A DNA stretch of 64,000 bases, taken from NCBI RefSeq assembly GCF_000019965.1, contig NC_010571.1, positions 1,178,001 through 1,242,000 on the forward strand, in the 5' to 3' direction. The translations under genes and the position numbers were made by a program. The DNA comes from Opitutus terrae PB90-1 (lineage in GTDB: Bacteria; Verrucomicrobiota; Verrucomicrobiia; Opitutales; Opitutaceae). This document shows positions 35,145 through 44,009 of this stretch, piece by piece (positions within the stretch are counted from its first letter, which is position 1; each line of letters starts with the position of its first letter). The notes under the pieces are model-generated. The model was not told where the DNA came from, did not search any database, and saw only the letters and a program-made list of their open reading frames with translations.

Positions 35145-36353
35145 ATGCCCACTTCGCTGAACCGTCGGGAATTCGTGAAAGGTGTCTCGCTCGCGGCCGC
35201 CGCTTCGCTGCTCGATCTCACCCCGGCCGGCGCGGCCGAGCCGCTGCCCCAACCCTCGCCGCAGAAGCTCCCGCGCTGGCGCGGTTTCAACCTCTTGGAA
35301 AAATTCATCGCGAGCGTCCGCAACGAGCCGTTTCGCGAGGCGGACTTCGAGTTCATGGCCGAGTGGGGCTTCAACTTCGCGCGGGTGCCGATGTCGTATC
35401 GCTGCTGGTCCGATCCAAAGAACTGGCGGCAGATTCGCGAGCCGGTGATGCGTGAAATCGATCAGGTGGTGGAACTCGGCCGCCGCTACGGTGTGCACCT
35501 CAGCCTGAATTTCCACCGCGCGCCAGGTTACTCGGTCGACGCGTCGCTGCAGGAGCCGTTCAACCTGTGGACGGACGCGGAGGCGCTGGAGGCCTGCGCT
35601 TACCACTGGCGGCACTTTGCCGAGCGCTACAAACACGTGCCGAGCACGCAGCTGAGCTTCGACCTGGTGAACGAGCCCGGCTTCATGCGCGAGCAGGAGT
35701 TCCTCGACGACGCGACGTATTTCCGCGTAGCCAAAGCGCTCGTCGCAGCGATTCGGGCCGAGAGCCCGGAGCGGTTGATCATCGCGGACGGACTGAGCTG
35801 GGGCCGGATCCCGGTGCCGGCGCTCGCGGAGCTGGGCATCGCGCAGAGCACGCGTGGCTACGAGCCGATGCAGGTGAGCCATTGGAAGGCAGACTGGGTC
35901 GCCGGCTCCGACCAGTGGCCGGAGCCCACCTGGCCGCTGCCGGTGCGGGGCGAGGCGGTGGAACGCGAGCGGCAGGGCATGGCGCAGTTCAAGCAGGTGT
36001 TCCGCGACAATCCGATCGTGCAAAAGCTCGCCGACGATCCCGTGCTTGCGGGCGACTGGAATCGCGAGCGGATCGAGCACCAGCTCATCCGGCCATGGCA
36101 GGAGCTCGAGGCGCTGGGCGTAGGCGTGCACGTCGGCGAGTTCGGCGCGCACAACGCCACGCCGCACCCCGTCGTGCTCGGCTGGATTCGCGATCTGCTC
36201 GGCGCGTGGAAGAGCGCCGGCTGGGGCTACGCGATGTGGAACCTGCGCGGATCCTTCGGGGTGCTGGACAGCGAACGCGCCGACGTGCGCTACGAGAACT
36301 TCCGCGGCCACAAGCTCGACCGAAAGCTGCTCGAGCTGCTGCGGGAATTCTAG
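35145..36353 (+). CDS. GH5-family secreted glycoside hydrolase
   Basis: A 402-residue TIM-barrel glycosidase with a twin-arginine-type signal (LNRREFVKGVSLAAAASLL). The family 5 (cellulase A) landmarks are the acid/base glutamate in LVNEPGF (about 177) and the nucleophile in VGEFGAHN (about 332), plus RVPMSYRCW and HLSLNFHRAPGY. The likely substrate is a beta-glucan, mannan or related glycan. The stop codon TAG is the one in the CTAGCCCGG edge of the downstream repeat. Confidence 0.9.
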   Translation: MPTSLNRREFVKGVSLAAAASLLDLTPAGAAEPLPQPSPQKLPRWRGFNLLEKFIASVRNEPFREADFEFMAEWGFNFARVPMSYRCWSDPKNWRQIREPVMREIDQVVELGRRYGVHLSLNFHRAPGYSVDASLQEPFNLWTDAEALEACAYHWRHFAERYKHVPSTQLSFDLVNEPGFMREQEFLDDATYFRVAKALVAAIRAESPERLIIADGLSWGRIPVPALAELGIAQSTRGYEPMQVSHWKADWVAGSDQWPEPTWPLPVRGEAVERERQGMAQFKQVFRDNPIVQKLADDPVLAGDWNRERIEHQLIRPWQELEALGVGVHVGEFGAHNATPHPVVLGWIRDLLGAWKSAGWGYAMWNLRGSFGVLDSERADVRYENFRGHKLDRKLLELLREF

Positions 36354-36503
36354 CCCGGGTATTTCATGAGATTCATGAAATATCCGCCCTCCGGGCCGAC
36401 TCTGTCGGGGCTGAATTGCCGCCCCGACAAGTCGGGGCTCCGCCGCCGGCGGACGGAAATTTCGGACGGCGCTTCACTCCTGTTCATGAAATTTCCGAGC
36501 TAG
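36350..36503. repeat. 154-bp palindromic element, copy 2
   Basis: A close relative of the element at 28171, with the same CTAGCCCGG left end, TTTCATGAGATTCATGAAA palindrome, internal stems and right end TTCATGAAATTTCCGAGCTAG-type sequence. Its inner stem is longer here: GTCGGGGC and GCCCCGAC pair around TGAATTGCC. Compensating changes between copies (TTTCACGA/TCGTGAAA versus TTTCATGA/TCATGAAA) show that the hairpin is maintained. It again begins at the TAG stop of the upstream gene and lies in a convergent gap. Confidence 0.88.
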
Positions 36504-36509
36504 ATCGGA

Positions 36510-36570
36510 GCTGAGAGTCCAGAGCCAGACGGGATGAAAGTTGAGGGATGAGAGTTGAGAGTTGATCCGT
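36510..36570. repeat. GAGAGTCCAGAG / GAGAGTTGAGAG degenerate tandem repeat
   Basis: Runs of GAGAGT-type heptamers (GCTGAGAGTCCAGAGCC, GATGAGAGTTGAGAGTTG) directly follow the palindromic element. This is the same word family that is embedded in frame in pyruvate carboxylase at 15812-15882 and that follows the glyS stop. Confidence 0.65.
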
Positions 36571-36630
36571 GTCAGCGATCGACGGATCGAAACGCGTCTC
36601 AGCTCTCCGCCCTCAAGTCCCACCACCGGT

Positions 36631-37284
36631 TTACGGTGTGGCGTTCTCGCGGATGCTGCGGATGAACTGCTCCGCTTCACGGATCGACGCCTCCATGTCG
36701 GCGACGAGCCGTGTGATGTCCGCCTCGAGTTCGCGGTTGGTCGTGGTGAGCGAGGCGAGCGCGCGCGCGTTCAGGTTATGCTTCAGGAAGAGCACCTGGT
36801 CACGAAACGTCGCGAGCACGGGGTCCATCCGGTCGGCCGCGCGACGCATGACCGAGATCAGCTGATCGTAGCGCTCGCGGGTGCGGTCCAACTCGCGCTC
36901 GCTCTCGCGGCGGAGCGTCGCGTTCGAGTATTGCTTCAGCTCCTGCTTCCACTCGCGAAACAACGCTTCGGCGACGTCCTCGACCGCGGCAATCCGGTCG
37001 CGCACTTCCTTCGCGCGCTCCTCGCTGCGCTGGTATTCGCGGTTAAGAGAATCGTACTTGCGCTGGAGTTCGCCGCCGTCGATGCGGGTGACGGCGAGGA
37101 ACTGATCCAGTGCGCTGGCGAACTGCTCCTTGGCCTTGTTCTGCGCGTCGCGCGTGTCCTCGACGCGATCCACGAGGATCTCGCGCTTCGCGATGCCGAA
37201 CTTCTCCATCGCGCCGTAGTAGGCGGACGAACAGCCGGCGAGCAGCGCCACGGCGCAGGCGGCGACGAGCAGTTGGATTTTCAT
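36631..37284 (-). CDS. DUF2959 coiled-coil lipoprotein
   Basis: A 217-residue lipoprotein with a signal ending in the lipobox LLAGC (Cys about 18). It is then almost entirely charged alpha-helix with heptad character (DRVEDTRDAQNKAKEQFASALDQF, REYQRSEERAKEVRDRI). This matches DUF2959, a periplasmic coiled-coil family of unknown function. The start at 37284 is set by the lipoprotein signal. Confidence 0.85.
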   Translation of the reverse strand: MKIQLLVAACAVALLAGCSSAYYGAMEKFGIAKREILVDRVEDTRDAQNKAKEQFASALDQFLAVTRIDGGELQRKYDSLNREYQRSEERAKEVRDRIAAVEDVAEALFREWKQELKQYSNATLRRESERELDRTRERYDQLISVMRRAADRMDPVLATFRDQVLFLKHNLNARALASLTTTNRELEADITRLVADMEASIREAEQFIRSIRENATP

Positions 37285-37415
37285 AGGCTTCTCGACCGCA
37301 AAACTATCGCCGAGTGCCCCCAAGGCCAGATCAACGTCGTCGCGCAGCAAAGGGCACGGAGTCAGAGCTTTCACGGGGATTGGTTGGAGTGGCGCAGCTT
37401 GCCTTCAAGCCGCTC

Positions 37416-37440
37416 GGAGCGCGTGGGGGCGACGCGCTCC
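37416..37440. repeat. GGAGCGCG/CGCGCTCC palindrome
   Basis: GGAGCGCGT pairs with ACGCGCTCC around GGGGGCG in the gap between the DUF2959 and M48 genes. It is the same family as the outer arms of the nested hairpin at 60403-60555 and the copy at 63797. Confidence 0.65.
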
Positions 37441-37481
37441 ACCTCATTCGTCGGGCCGTCACGAAGGCGGAGGTAAGCGCA

Positions 37482-37535
37482 GATGTAGCCTCAAGTCGGT
37501 GTCGCAAGGCCGGGCGCAGCGAGCCCGGCTACATC
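37482..37535. repeat. GATGTAGCC...GGCTACATC element overlapping the M48 stop
   Basis: Perfect 9-bp terminal inverted repeats GATGTAGCC and GGCTACATC enclose an inner GGCCGGGC/GCCCGG stem. The last codons of the convergent-facing M48 gene, ATG TAG, fall in the right arm, so the element defines the protein end. Confidence 0.75.
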
Positions 37536-38341
37536 GGCCCCTCCTGCGGCAATCGAGCGATTCGCTCGCCGAGCGGCGGGTGAGTCGAATAGACCGGTGC
37601 TTCCTCCATCGGAGCTTTCTGCTGCAGCTGGGTGAGGACGCCCCGCAGCCCGCCCGGCGCATAGCCGACGGTCGTCGCGAGCTGGCGGCCGCTCTTGTCG
37701 GCCTCGAACTCCGTCTGCGGATCGAAGCCTTTTTCAAAAAGCGTGTTCAGCACCTTGTCGATCCCGAGGTCGAACTGACTGAGGTGCGCCTGCACCTGGG
37801 CGACGTCGCTGCTGCGTTCAGCGGCGAAATCCGCGGCGGTGTTCACGAACTCGGTTCGATCGATGATCTTCAACGCATGCCGGCCGGTGATGTGCGCGAT
37901 CTCGTGCGCCAGCACCGCGGCGAGCGCGTGGTCGTCGTCGCATAGCTCGTAGAGCCCGCGGGTGATGAACACGAATCCGCCTGGCGCCGAGAAGCCGTTT
38001 ACCGATGGTGAGTCGAGCACGCCGAAGCGCCACGCAAGCACCGGACGCGGCGAATAGTAGGCCAGCGCGTGACCGATCAGATTCACGCGGCGCGTGATCG
38101 CCTCGTCGCGGACCAGCCCGCCGTATTTTCCGATGATCTGCAGTGCGACCGACTCGCCGATGATCCGCTCTTCCTGCGGACCGATCGGCGCGAGCGCCTT
38201 GGCGCCTTTGCCGATCTTGTTCGCCGTGTCGACGACCTTGTTGAGATCGAGATTTTTCAGACTGAAACCGGCGTGCAGCAGCGCCGGGGCCGCAGCGCCG
38301 ATCAGGAGCGCGAGTCCGGCGAGGAGAGGGCGACGTTTCAT
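37529..38341 (-). CDS. M48-family metalloprotease, exported
   Basis: A 270-residue protein with a signal peptide (LLAGLALLIGAAAPALLHA) and the zinc motif HEIAH (about 146-150) followed by TGRHALK. The downstream glutamate lies in EFEADKSGRQLA, as in BepA/LoiP-type M48 peptidases that monitor outer-membrane proteins. Its ATG overlaps the stop of the upstream SH3-like gene (ATGA). It is the third gene of a tightly overlapping operon with the CHASE2 cyclase. The C-terminus ends in a repeat element. Confidence 0.9.
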   Translation of the reverse strand: MKRRPLLAGLALLIGAAAPALLHAGFSLKNLDLNKVVDTANKIGKGAKALAPIGPQEERIIGESVALQIIGKYGGLVRDEAITRRVNLIGHALAYYSPRPVLAWRFGVLDSPSVNGFSAPGGFVFITRGLYELCDDDHALAAVLAHEIAHITGRHALKIIDRTEFVNTAADFAAERSSDVAQVQAHLSQFDLGIDKVLNTLFEKGFDPQTEFEADKSGRQLATTVGYAPGGLRGVLTQLQQKAPMEEAPVYSTHPPLGERIARLPQEGPM

Positions 38342-38820
38342 TGAAACTCTCCTTTCTTCTGCTCGCGCAGAAACGCCTGCAGGTCTTCGTCGCTGACTGC
38401 GCCCTCTTCCTGCAGCCAGTTGAAATCCTCGACCGCGCTCGCGAGTCCGTGCCGCTCGGAGTAACCTTCCGAGGCGGGTGTGAGCGGCCGCGCGGCGGTC
38501 GAGGCCGAAGTTTCGCTCGCGGCGATCGGCAGCCCGTCGAGCCCGCGAGTTTCGGAAGGTTTTTCCTCCGCGACATTGCCGGCGAAGACCCAGCCGGACT
38601 TTTTGCCCTCGCTCACGCGGAGCCACGCGCCCTGCACTTCCTGGATGGCGAGCTTGCGCGCGTAAGGCAGCTTGGTGACGGGCGCGGCGAGCATCTTCGG
38701 CTCGCTCAGCAGCGCGGTTTCAAAACGCTTGGTGAAGGCGACGCCGCCGGCGGAAAACGCCGCGGTCAGCGCGGCCGCCGCGGCGAAGAACAGCAGAAGT
38801 GCGGTAAGGAATCGGGTCAT
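38338..38820 (-). CDS. Membrane-anchored SH3-like protein
   Basis: A 160-residue protein with an N-terminal membrane helix (FLTALLLFFAAAAALTAAF). A small beta domain follows, with KLAIQEVQGAWLRVSEGKKSGWVFAGNV, the typical bacterial SH3 pattern. A Ser/Thr-rich linker and an acidic helical end (EEGAVSDEDLQAFLREQKKGEF) complete it. It probably acts in the periplasm, perhaps binding cell wall or presenting a partner. It overlaps both neighbours by 4 nt (ATGA), which implies translational coupling and a shared function. Confidence 0.78.
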   Translation of the reverse strand: MTRFLTALLLFFAAAAALTAAFSAGGVAFTKRFETALLSEPKMLAAPVTKLPYARKLAIQEVQGAWLRVSEGKKSGWVFAGNVAEEKPSETRGLDGLPIAASETSASTAARPLTPASEGYSERHGLASAVEDFNWLQEEGAVSDEDLQAFLREQKKGEFQ

Positions 38821-40928
38821 TTGGTGTCGAGGGTAACGATCGGCAGCCAATCGGGGGGAGGGGGATGCAGGGCGAACCGGCGGCTGTCGGCGAGCAGTCG
38901 ACCGGTCATGAGATCATCGGGGATGAGCGAGCGGGCGGTTTCGAGCGCGGCCACAGCGTCCCGAAACCGACGCGCGGTGTAAAGCTCGTGGCCGCGGCCG
39001 TAGGCCTCGAGAAAGTGCTCCTCGTCGGGCGAGAGCTCGTCGGGCTCGCCCACGAGTTCGAACACCGGCACGGCGGCTTGTTTGCCTTTGACGCGCAGGG
39101 ATGCCAGCGGACGCAACACCAGCCGGTTGCCCACCTGCCGGGCGGTGGCGGCGCCGACGAGGATGCGCGTGCCGAATTCCTTGTTCGCGCCCTCAAGTCG
39201 TGAGGCGAGGTTCACCGCGTCGCCGAGCACGGTGTAATTTTTTTTCCGCTCGGACCCGACGTTGCCGACGACCATCTCGCCGGTGTTCACGCCGATCCGC
39301 AGGCTCAGCGTGCGACCGTGCGTCGCCCGGAGGTGCGTGTTGCGTTCGGCAAGCAGCCGCTGTGCGGCGAGCGCGGCGCGACACGCCGCGAGCGCGTGAT
39401 CCGGCAGGGTCTTCGGGACGCCGAACACCGCCATGACGGCATCGCCGATGTATTTGTCCACATACGCGCCATGCGCCATCAGGCAGTCGCTCGTCTGCTC
39501 GAGATAGCCGTTGACGAGCGCGAGCAGTTCCTGCGGCGAAACCTCTTCCGACAGATCGGTGAATCCGGCGAGATCGCAGAAGAACACCGTTGCCTCCCGG
39601 CGCTCACCGCCGAGTTGAATCGCCGCAGGATCGCGCACCAGCAGGTCGACCACCTCGGTGGCGACGTAGCTGCCGAACAGTGCCTTGATCTGCTGACGCC
39701 GCCGCCGCTCGGTCCAGAAGTTCTCCGCGACGACGCCGAGCAATCCGAGCGCGGCGGCGGCGACTGGCGTCGCCGGGGGGAGAAACCAGCCGGAGGAAAG
39801 ACCACCGTAGGCTGCGACCAGTACCGCGCCCGCCATCGCAGCGGCAATCAGCACGGGAAGCAGGATGCTGGCGTGACGCGCGGCCAATGCCGCGAGTGGC
39901 GCGAGCAAGAGCATCGCAAGCGCCAGCGCGACCCATGCGGGCAACTCGCGCAGAAAACCGGCGCCGGCGAGATTCGCCCACGCCGTCCAGTGAAACAGCA
40001 CGCCGGGTTCGAGCCCGCCGATCGCAAACGGTTTTTGGTCGAACGTGCCGGCGGCGTTGGAACCGACGAACACTATCCGATCGCGCACGGCGTCGAAGCC
40101 CGCGCCCTGCAGAGGAGGTTCGGCGACGATCGCGGCGGCAAGCGGCGTGGGACCGAATTCAGGCGCGGCCTCGGCCGCGCGCACGACCATCGGCAGTCCA
40201 GCGAGAATAAACCGGGCCGCTGACAGCACGGGAACGCGCTCGGGAAAACCGCGGAGCTGGTTCAGTCCACCGTGCCAGCGAAGCAACGCACCCAAATCGG
40301 AGTGCCGTGGCGGGGTTTCGTTGTAGGCCGGCGACGTTTCGGCCGCGGAAAACGCGACGGGATATCCCGCCGCCACGGCGGCGAGCGAGCCTTGCACGGG
40401 GTAGCGACGCAGCACACCGTCCGCATCGGTGATCGACGGCACCAGGCCGGTGCGTGGAACGGTGAAGCACGTCGGGTGGCCGAGCACGAACGCTTCGTCC
40501 CAGAACACGGGCATCTGCCGCTCGGTGCGGGCGAGGACCACGTTGGGCAGTCCGGCGGCGAGCCCGCCGAGCAGCGCGTCCTGTTCGCCCGCGGAGGAAT
40601 GGTCGAGGAAAGTGAAGTCGAGCACGATGCGCTTCGCGCCCGCGCGCTCGAGGCCGGCGATCAGGGCGGCGAACGCCGCCCGCGGGGGCGGCCAGTTGCC
40701 CTCGAGTCCTTCCGCGCGGAGCTGATCGAGCGTGGCATCGTCGATCACCACGATTGCCGAGCCGTCGGGCGGCGGCGTGCTGCGCAACGGTCGACGACTC
40801 GCGAGGTCAAAGAACGCCCAGTCCAGCGTCGGCCGTAGCGGCGAGAAATGAAAGGCCACCAGCGCGACGGCGACCGGCAGCAGCCAGCGCCAGCGCAGAG
40901 CGAAGCCGGAGCTCGGGGTTTGGGGCAC
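38817..40928 (-). CDS. CHASE2-domain adenylate/guanylate cyclase
   Basis: A 703-residue class III cyclase. One N-terminal helix (WRWLLPVAVALVAFHF) leads to an extracytoplasmic CHASE2 domain (FFDLASRRPL, AIVVIDDATLDQL, RIVLDFTFLD, IVFVGSNAAGTFDQKPF). Three more helices and the cyclase domain follow, with metal-binding aspartates in FFCDLAGFTDLSEE and YIGDAVMAVFGVP and the GVNTGEMVVGNVGSERKKNYTVLGDAVNLASRLE stretch (two parts of one region). A short TPR-like tail ends the protein. The start is taken as GTG 40928, giving a short basic N-terminus. The in-frame ATG at 41105 would add 59 Arg/Ser-rich residues that overlap a repeat and look non-coding. Confidence 0.87.
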   Translation of the reverse strand: MPQTPSSGFALRWRWLLPVAVALVAFHFSPLRPTLDWAFFDLASRRPLRSTPPPDGSAIVVIDDATLDQLRAEGLEGNWPPPRAAFAALIAGLERAGAKRIVLDFTFLDHSSAGEQDALLGGLAAGLPNVVLARTERQMPVFWDEAFVLGHPTCFTVPRTGLVPSITDADGVLRRYPVQGSLAAVAAGYPVAFSAAETSPAYNETPPRHSDLGALLRWHGGLNQLRGFPERVPVLSAARFILAGLPMVVRAAEAAPEFGPTPLAAAIVAEPPLQGAGFDAVRDRIVFVGSNAAGTFDQKPFAIGGLEPGVLFHWTAWANLAGAGFLRELPAWVALALAMLLLAPLAALAARHASILLPVLIAAAMAGAVLVAAYGGLSSGWFLPPATPVAAAALGLLGVVAENFWTERRRRQQIKALFGSYVATEVVDLLVRDPAAIQLGGERREATVFFCDLAGFTDLSEEVSPQELLALVNGYLEQTSDCLMAHGAYVDKYIGDAVMAVFGVPKTLPDHALAACRAALAAQRLLAERNTHLRATHGRTLSLRIGVNTGEMVVGNVGSERKKNYTVLGDAVNLASRLEGANKEFGTRILVGAATARQVGNRLVLRPLASLRVKGKQAAVPVFELVGEPDELSPDEEHFLEAYGRGHELYTARRFRDAVAALETARSLIPDDLMTGRLLADSRRFALHPPPPDWLPIVTLDTK

Positions 40929-41105
40929 GCGACGATCAAGCCGAGATTCGCCGCGGCTCGCAAGAGCGCGATGCGCGGAGGAGCGCGGCTGATCGGCCCG
41001 AGAAAATGTCGAGATCAGGGGGATGCGACGTCCCTCGGCACGTTGATTTTGCGGCGAACGAATCCGGCCGCGACGAGGGCGTCGCGGCTCCATCGCCGGG
41101 CTCAT

Positions 41106-41153
41106 CCTCCTTCGCTGAAGCTACGGAGGACAAGGCGAGCCCGGCTACAACAG
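41106..41153. repeat. CCTCCTTCGCTGAAGCTACGGAGG repeat plus GAGCCCGGCTAC
   Basis: CCTCC-TTCG pairs with CGGAGG around CTGAAGCTA and is followed by GCGAGCCCGGCTAC, the word family of the element at 37482. I know this CCTTCG-AAGC-CGGAGGACAAG phrase as a dispersed repeat of verrucomicrobial genomes. It lies between the GH2 and cyclase genes. Confidence 0.65.
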
Positions 41154-41158
41154 CGAAG

Positions 41159-43957
41159 TCACCGGCTCGTCAGTTCGACGCTGGCGCTCTTCAATCCGTC
41201 GCTCGTCGCGACGAGCTCAATCGCGCCCGGCTCGCCGGTGGTCTGAACGATGACTTGAGCGAGTCCGTTGAACGTCGAGCGCTGCCAGGCGGGCGCGGGC
41301 GTGACGATGCGCAGCGTGGCCGGCCAAAGCTGCTTCAGGCTGTCGCGCGTGCCCCAGTCTTCGTAGCGGGTCGCTTCGATCCGGAGCACGTTGCCGGTCG
41401 GCCGCAGGGTGTCCGCGGCGAGCGGCAGCTCGATCTTCGCCTGGGCGGGCGCGGCGTCGCGAACCAGCGGCTCACCGTTCAACGTGGCGGTTTGGTTCGT
41501 CCCGAGCGCATTCAACAGGAGCGTCATCGTCTCGCCTGCGCCGAGCGCGGGGCGATCAAACGTCGCTTCGAACACATTCTGGCCCGTCTTCACCGAACCG
41601 TCGGGCGCGTTCCACTCGCCGAGATTAATCCCGCGCACACTCGCGACAAACTGGTCGGGCTCGTGCGACGACGGATCGCCGTTGCCGACGCCAATGATCC
41701 GGCCGGGTCCGCGCAGCGTGAACGTCACGGGCACATTTCCCGTCGGCACGAGCCGTGCCTCGGCATCGCGGGCTTCGACCGTGATCACCGCGACATCGCG
41801 GCTGTCGGCGCGCAGTTCCCGGCGATCGGCCGACAGCGCGAGCGCGACCGGGGCGCCGGTGGTTTCAACCGTCGTAGTAGCGATTTCCTTGCCGTCGCGG
41901 AAACCGCGCGCGAGCAGTGTGCCGGGCGTGTAGTTGACCGCCCACGCCAGATGGCCGTTCGGCTCCATGGTTTTTCGGCCGAGTGACGCACCGTTGAGGA
42001 AGAGCTCGACCTCCCCGCAGTTGCTGTGGACGCGCACCTCGAGCGGTTGACCCTCGCGACCGGCCCAATTCCAGTGCGGGAACACGTGCAGCACCGGCTC
42101 AGTCGTCCACCACGATTTCAGGTAGTAAAAGCTGTCTTTCGGAAAACCGCAGGTGTCGAGGATGCCGAACTGCGAGGCGATCGCCGGATAGCCGAACGGC
42201 GTGGGTTCACCGCGATAGTCGAATCCCGTCCAGTAGAACAGCCCGGCGGCCCACGGCCGGGCGACGTAGTAGCGCCAGCCGAATTCGCAGTTACCGCCGG
42301 ACGAGCCGTCCTCGAGTGGTGCGAGATGCGCCCGCTCGCGATCGGTGAAATAGATTCCGCGCGTCTGCTGCGTCGTCGTTTCTTCGGTGCCGACGATGAT
42401 CTGCTCGGGGTACTCCGCGTGTTGTTTGTCCACATTTGCCTGCCGGACGTAGTTGACGCCCGCGACTTCGACGGTGCTCGAGATGCCGCCCCAGCCGCCG
42501 CTGATCGCAACGGTGGTGCGGCGCGTCGGATCGAGCCGGTGCGCGAAATCCTGCATCGGCACGGTGATCCGCGCGCCCTTGATGTTGCCTTCGATGCCCC
42601 ATTCCTCGTTGCCGAGCGACCAGAGGATGATGCTCGGGTGATTGCGCGCGCGCCGGATCATTCGCTCGAGCTGGCCGAGGTGGTAAGGATTGATGCCCAT
42701 CAACCGGTTTTCCTCGATGACGAGCATGCCGAGGCGATCACAGGCATCGAGCAACTCGGGGGTCGAAGGATTGTGCGAAGCGCGATAGGCGTTGCTGCCC
42801 ATTTCCTTCAAGCGGCGAATCCTGAATTCCTGTAACGTATCTGGAATCGCCGCGCCGACCCCGGCGTGGTCCTGGTGATTGTTGGTGCCCTTCAGCACGA
42901 CGCGCTGCCCGTTCAGGAAAAATCCCCGGTTCGGATCGAACCGGATCGTGCGAATGCCAAACGGGGTTTCGTAGCGATCGACGATGGCGTTGGCCTGACG
43001 GATCGTGGTCACGACGCGGTGCATCGTCGGCGACTCGAGAGACCAGAGCTGTGGGGCGTTGACGCGAAGCGAATCGCGATGCACGCCAACGCCGCCGGGC
43101 GCGACGGCCGGCGCCGCGGCGCTGGAACGGGCGAGCGACTTGCCGTCGGGGCCGAAGATTTCCTGCTCGAGCGTGTAGTCAGCGGGCGCGCGGCCGGCGT
43201 TGTTCACGCGCGTCTCGATCGTGACGGTGGCGAACTTCGGCGAAACGTCGGTACGGACCCATGTGCCATCGAGCGCGACGTGAAGCGGCGCGGTCTTCAC
43301 CAACCAAACGTGCCGGTAGATCCCGGCGCCTTCATAGAACCAACCCTCCTCCATCGACGCGTCGACCCGCACGGCGATGACGTTGTCGCCGCCGTAGTTC
43401 AGATATTCGGAAACGTCGTAGCTCGCACCGAGGTAGCCGCTCGGCTCCTCGCCGACAAAAAACCCATTCACGAACACACGCGCGGCGCGAAAGACGCCGT
43501 CGAAATCCAGCCGGATTCGCCGGCCGAGATCTGACTCGGGCACGTGGAAGCTGCGACGATACCAGCCCACGCTGCGCTCCGGGAAACGCGGGCCGACCGC
43601 CTTGTAGCCGTGGCTGTGACTGCCGCGCGGATCGAACGGCACTTCGACGGCCCAGTCGTGCGGCAGGTCGAGCTGGCGCCACGTGCGGTCGTCGAACGCC
43701 GGACTCGCGGCACCGTCCCCGAAACCGGTTTTGGCGAGATAGGAAAAGTAGCCGGTGCCGTGACCGAAGTCGCGCGCGGGATCCGTGGCGTGACCGAGTG
43801 CGAACCGCCAGCCGGCGTCGAGGAGGATTCGCTCGCGGCCGGCGGCCGGAACTGCGGCGGCCGCAGCGAGGGAGTGAGGCAGGACCAGGAGGGCGGTGAG
43901 CAAAACCGCGCAGGAGAGCAAGGGTGCGAGGCACCGCGGGAGCACGGGGTGTTTCAT
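41159..43957 (-). CDS. GH2-family beta-galactosidase-like glycosidase, secreted
   Basis: A 932-residue exported glycosidase. The signal peptide is LLSCAVLLTALLVLPHSLAAAAA. It is followed by the GH2 sugar-binding jelly roll (WRQLDLPHDWAVE, VGWYRRSFHVP, RVFVNGFFVGEEPSGY), the immunoglobulin-like linker, and the TIM barrel with SLGNEEWG (acid/base Glu) and IIVGTEETTTQ (probable nucleophile Glu). C-terminal beta domains include VHSNCGEVELFLNGASLG (DUF4982-like) and an invasin-like stretch. The substrate is probably a beta-galactoside or a plant/algal glycan. The start at 43957 is set by the signal peptide. Confidence 0.9.
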   Translation of the reverse strand: MKHPVLPRCLAPLLSCAVLLTALLVLPHSLAAAAAVPAAGRERILLDAGWRFALGHATDPARDFGHGTGYFSYLAKTGFGDGAASPAFDDRTWRQLDLPHDWAVEVPFDPRGSHSHGYKAVGPRFPERSVGWYRRSFHVPESDLGRRIRLDFDGVFRAARVFVNGFFVGEEPSGYLGASYDVSEYLNYGGDNVIAVRVDASMEEGWFYEGAGIYRHVWLVKTAPLHVALDGTWVRTDVSPKFATVTIETRVNNAGRAPADYTLEQEIFGPDGKSLARSSAAAPAVAPGGVGVHRDSLRVNAPQLWSLESPTMHRVVTTIRQANAIVDRYETPFGIRTIRFDPNRGFFLNGQRVVLKGTNNHQDHAGVGAAIPDTLQEFRIRRLKEMGSNAYRASHNPSTPELLDACDRLGMLVIEENRLMGINPYHLGQLERMIRRARNHPSIILWSLGNEEWGIEGNIKGARITVPMQDFAHRLDPTRRTTVAISGGWGGISSTVEVAGVNYVRQANVDKQHAEYPEQIIVGTEETTTQQTRGIYFTDRERAHLAPLEDGSSGGNCEFGWRYYVARPWAAGLFYWTGFDYRGEPTPFGYPAIASQFGILDTCGFPKDSFYYLKSWWTTEPVLHVFPHWNWAGREGQPLEVRVHSNCGEVELFLNGASLGRKTMEPNGHLAWAVNYTPGTLLARGFRDGKEIATTTVETTGAPVALALSADRRELRADSRDVAVITVEARDAEARLVPTGNVPVTFTLRGPGRIIGVGNGDPSSHEPDQFVASVRGINLGEWNAPDGSVKTGQNVFEATFDRPALGAGETMTLLLNALGTNQTATLNGEPLVRDAAPAQAKIELPLAADTLRPTGNVLRIEATRYEDWGTRDSLKQLWPATLRIVTPAPAWQRSTFNGLAQVIVQTTGEPGAIELVATSDGLKSASVELTSR

Positions 43958-44009
43958 GCAGTGAAAACCCAAACCCGCGCGGCATGAAAGATCGAGAGCG
44001 ATGTGTGCG

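Noticed and set aside
40929-41105. N-terminal extension of the CHASE2 cyclase to an ATG at 41105
   Set aside because: The 59 added residues are Arg/Ser-rich, overlap a dispersed repeat and lie before the first membrane helix; GTG 40928 gives a normal N-terminus.
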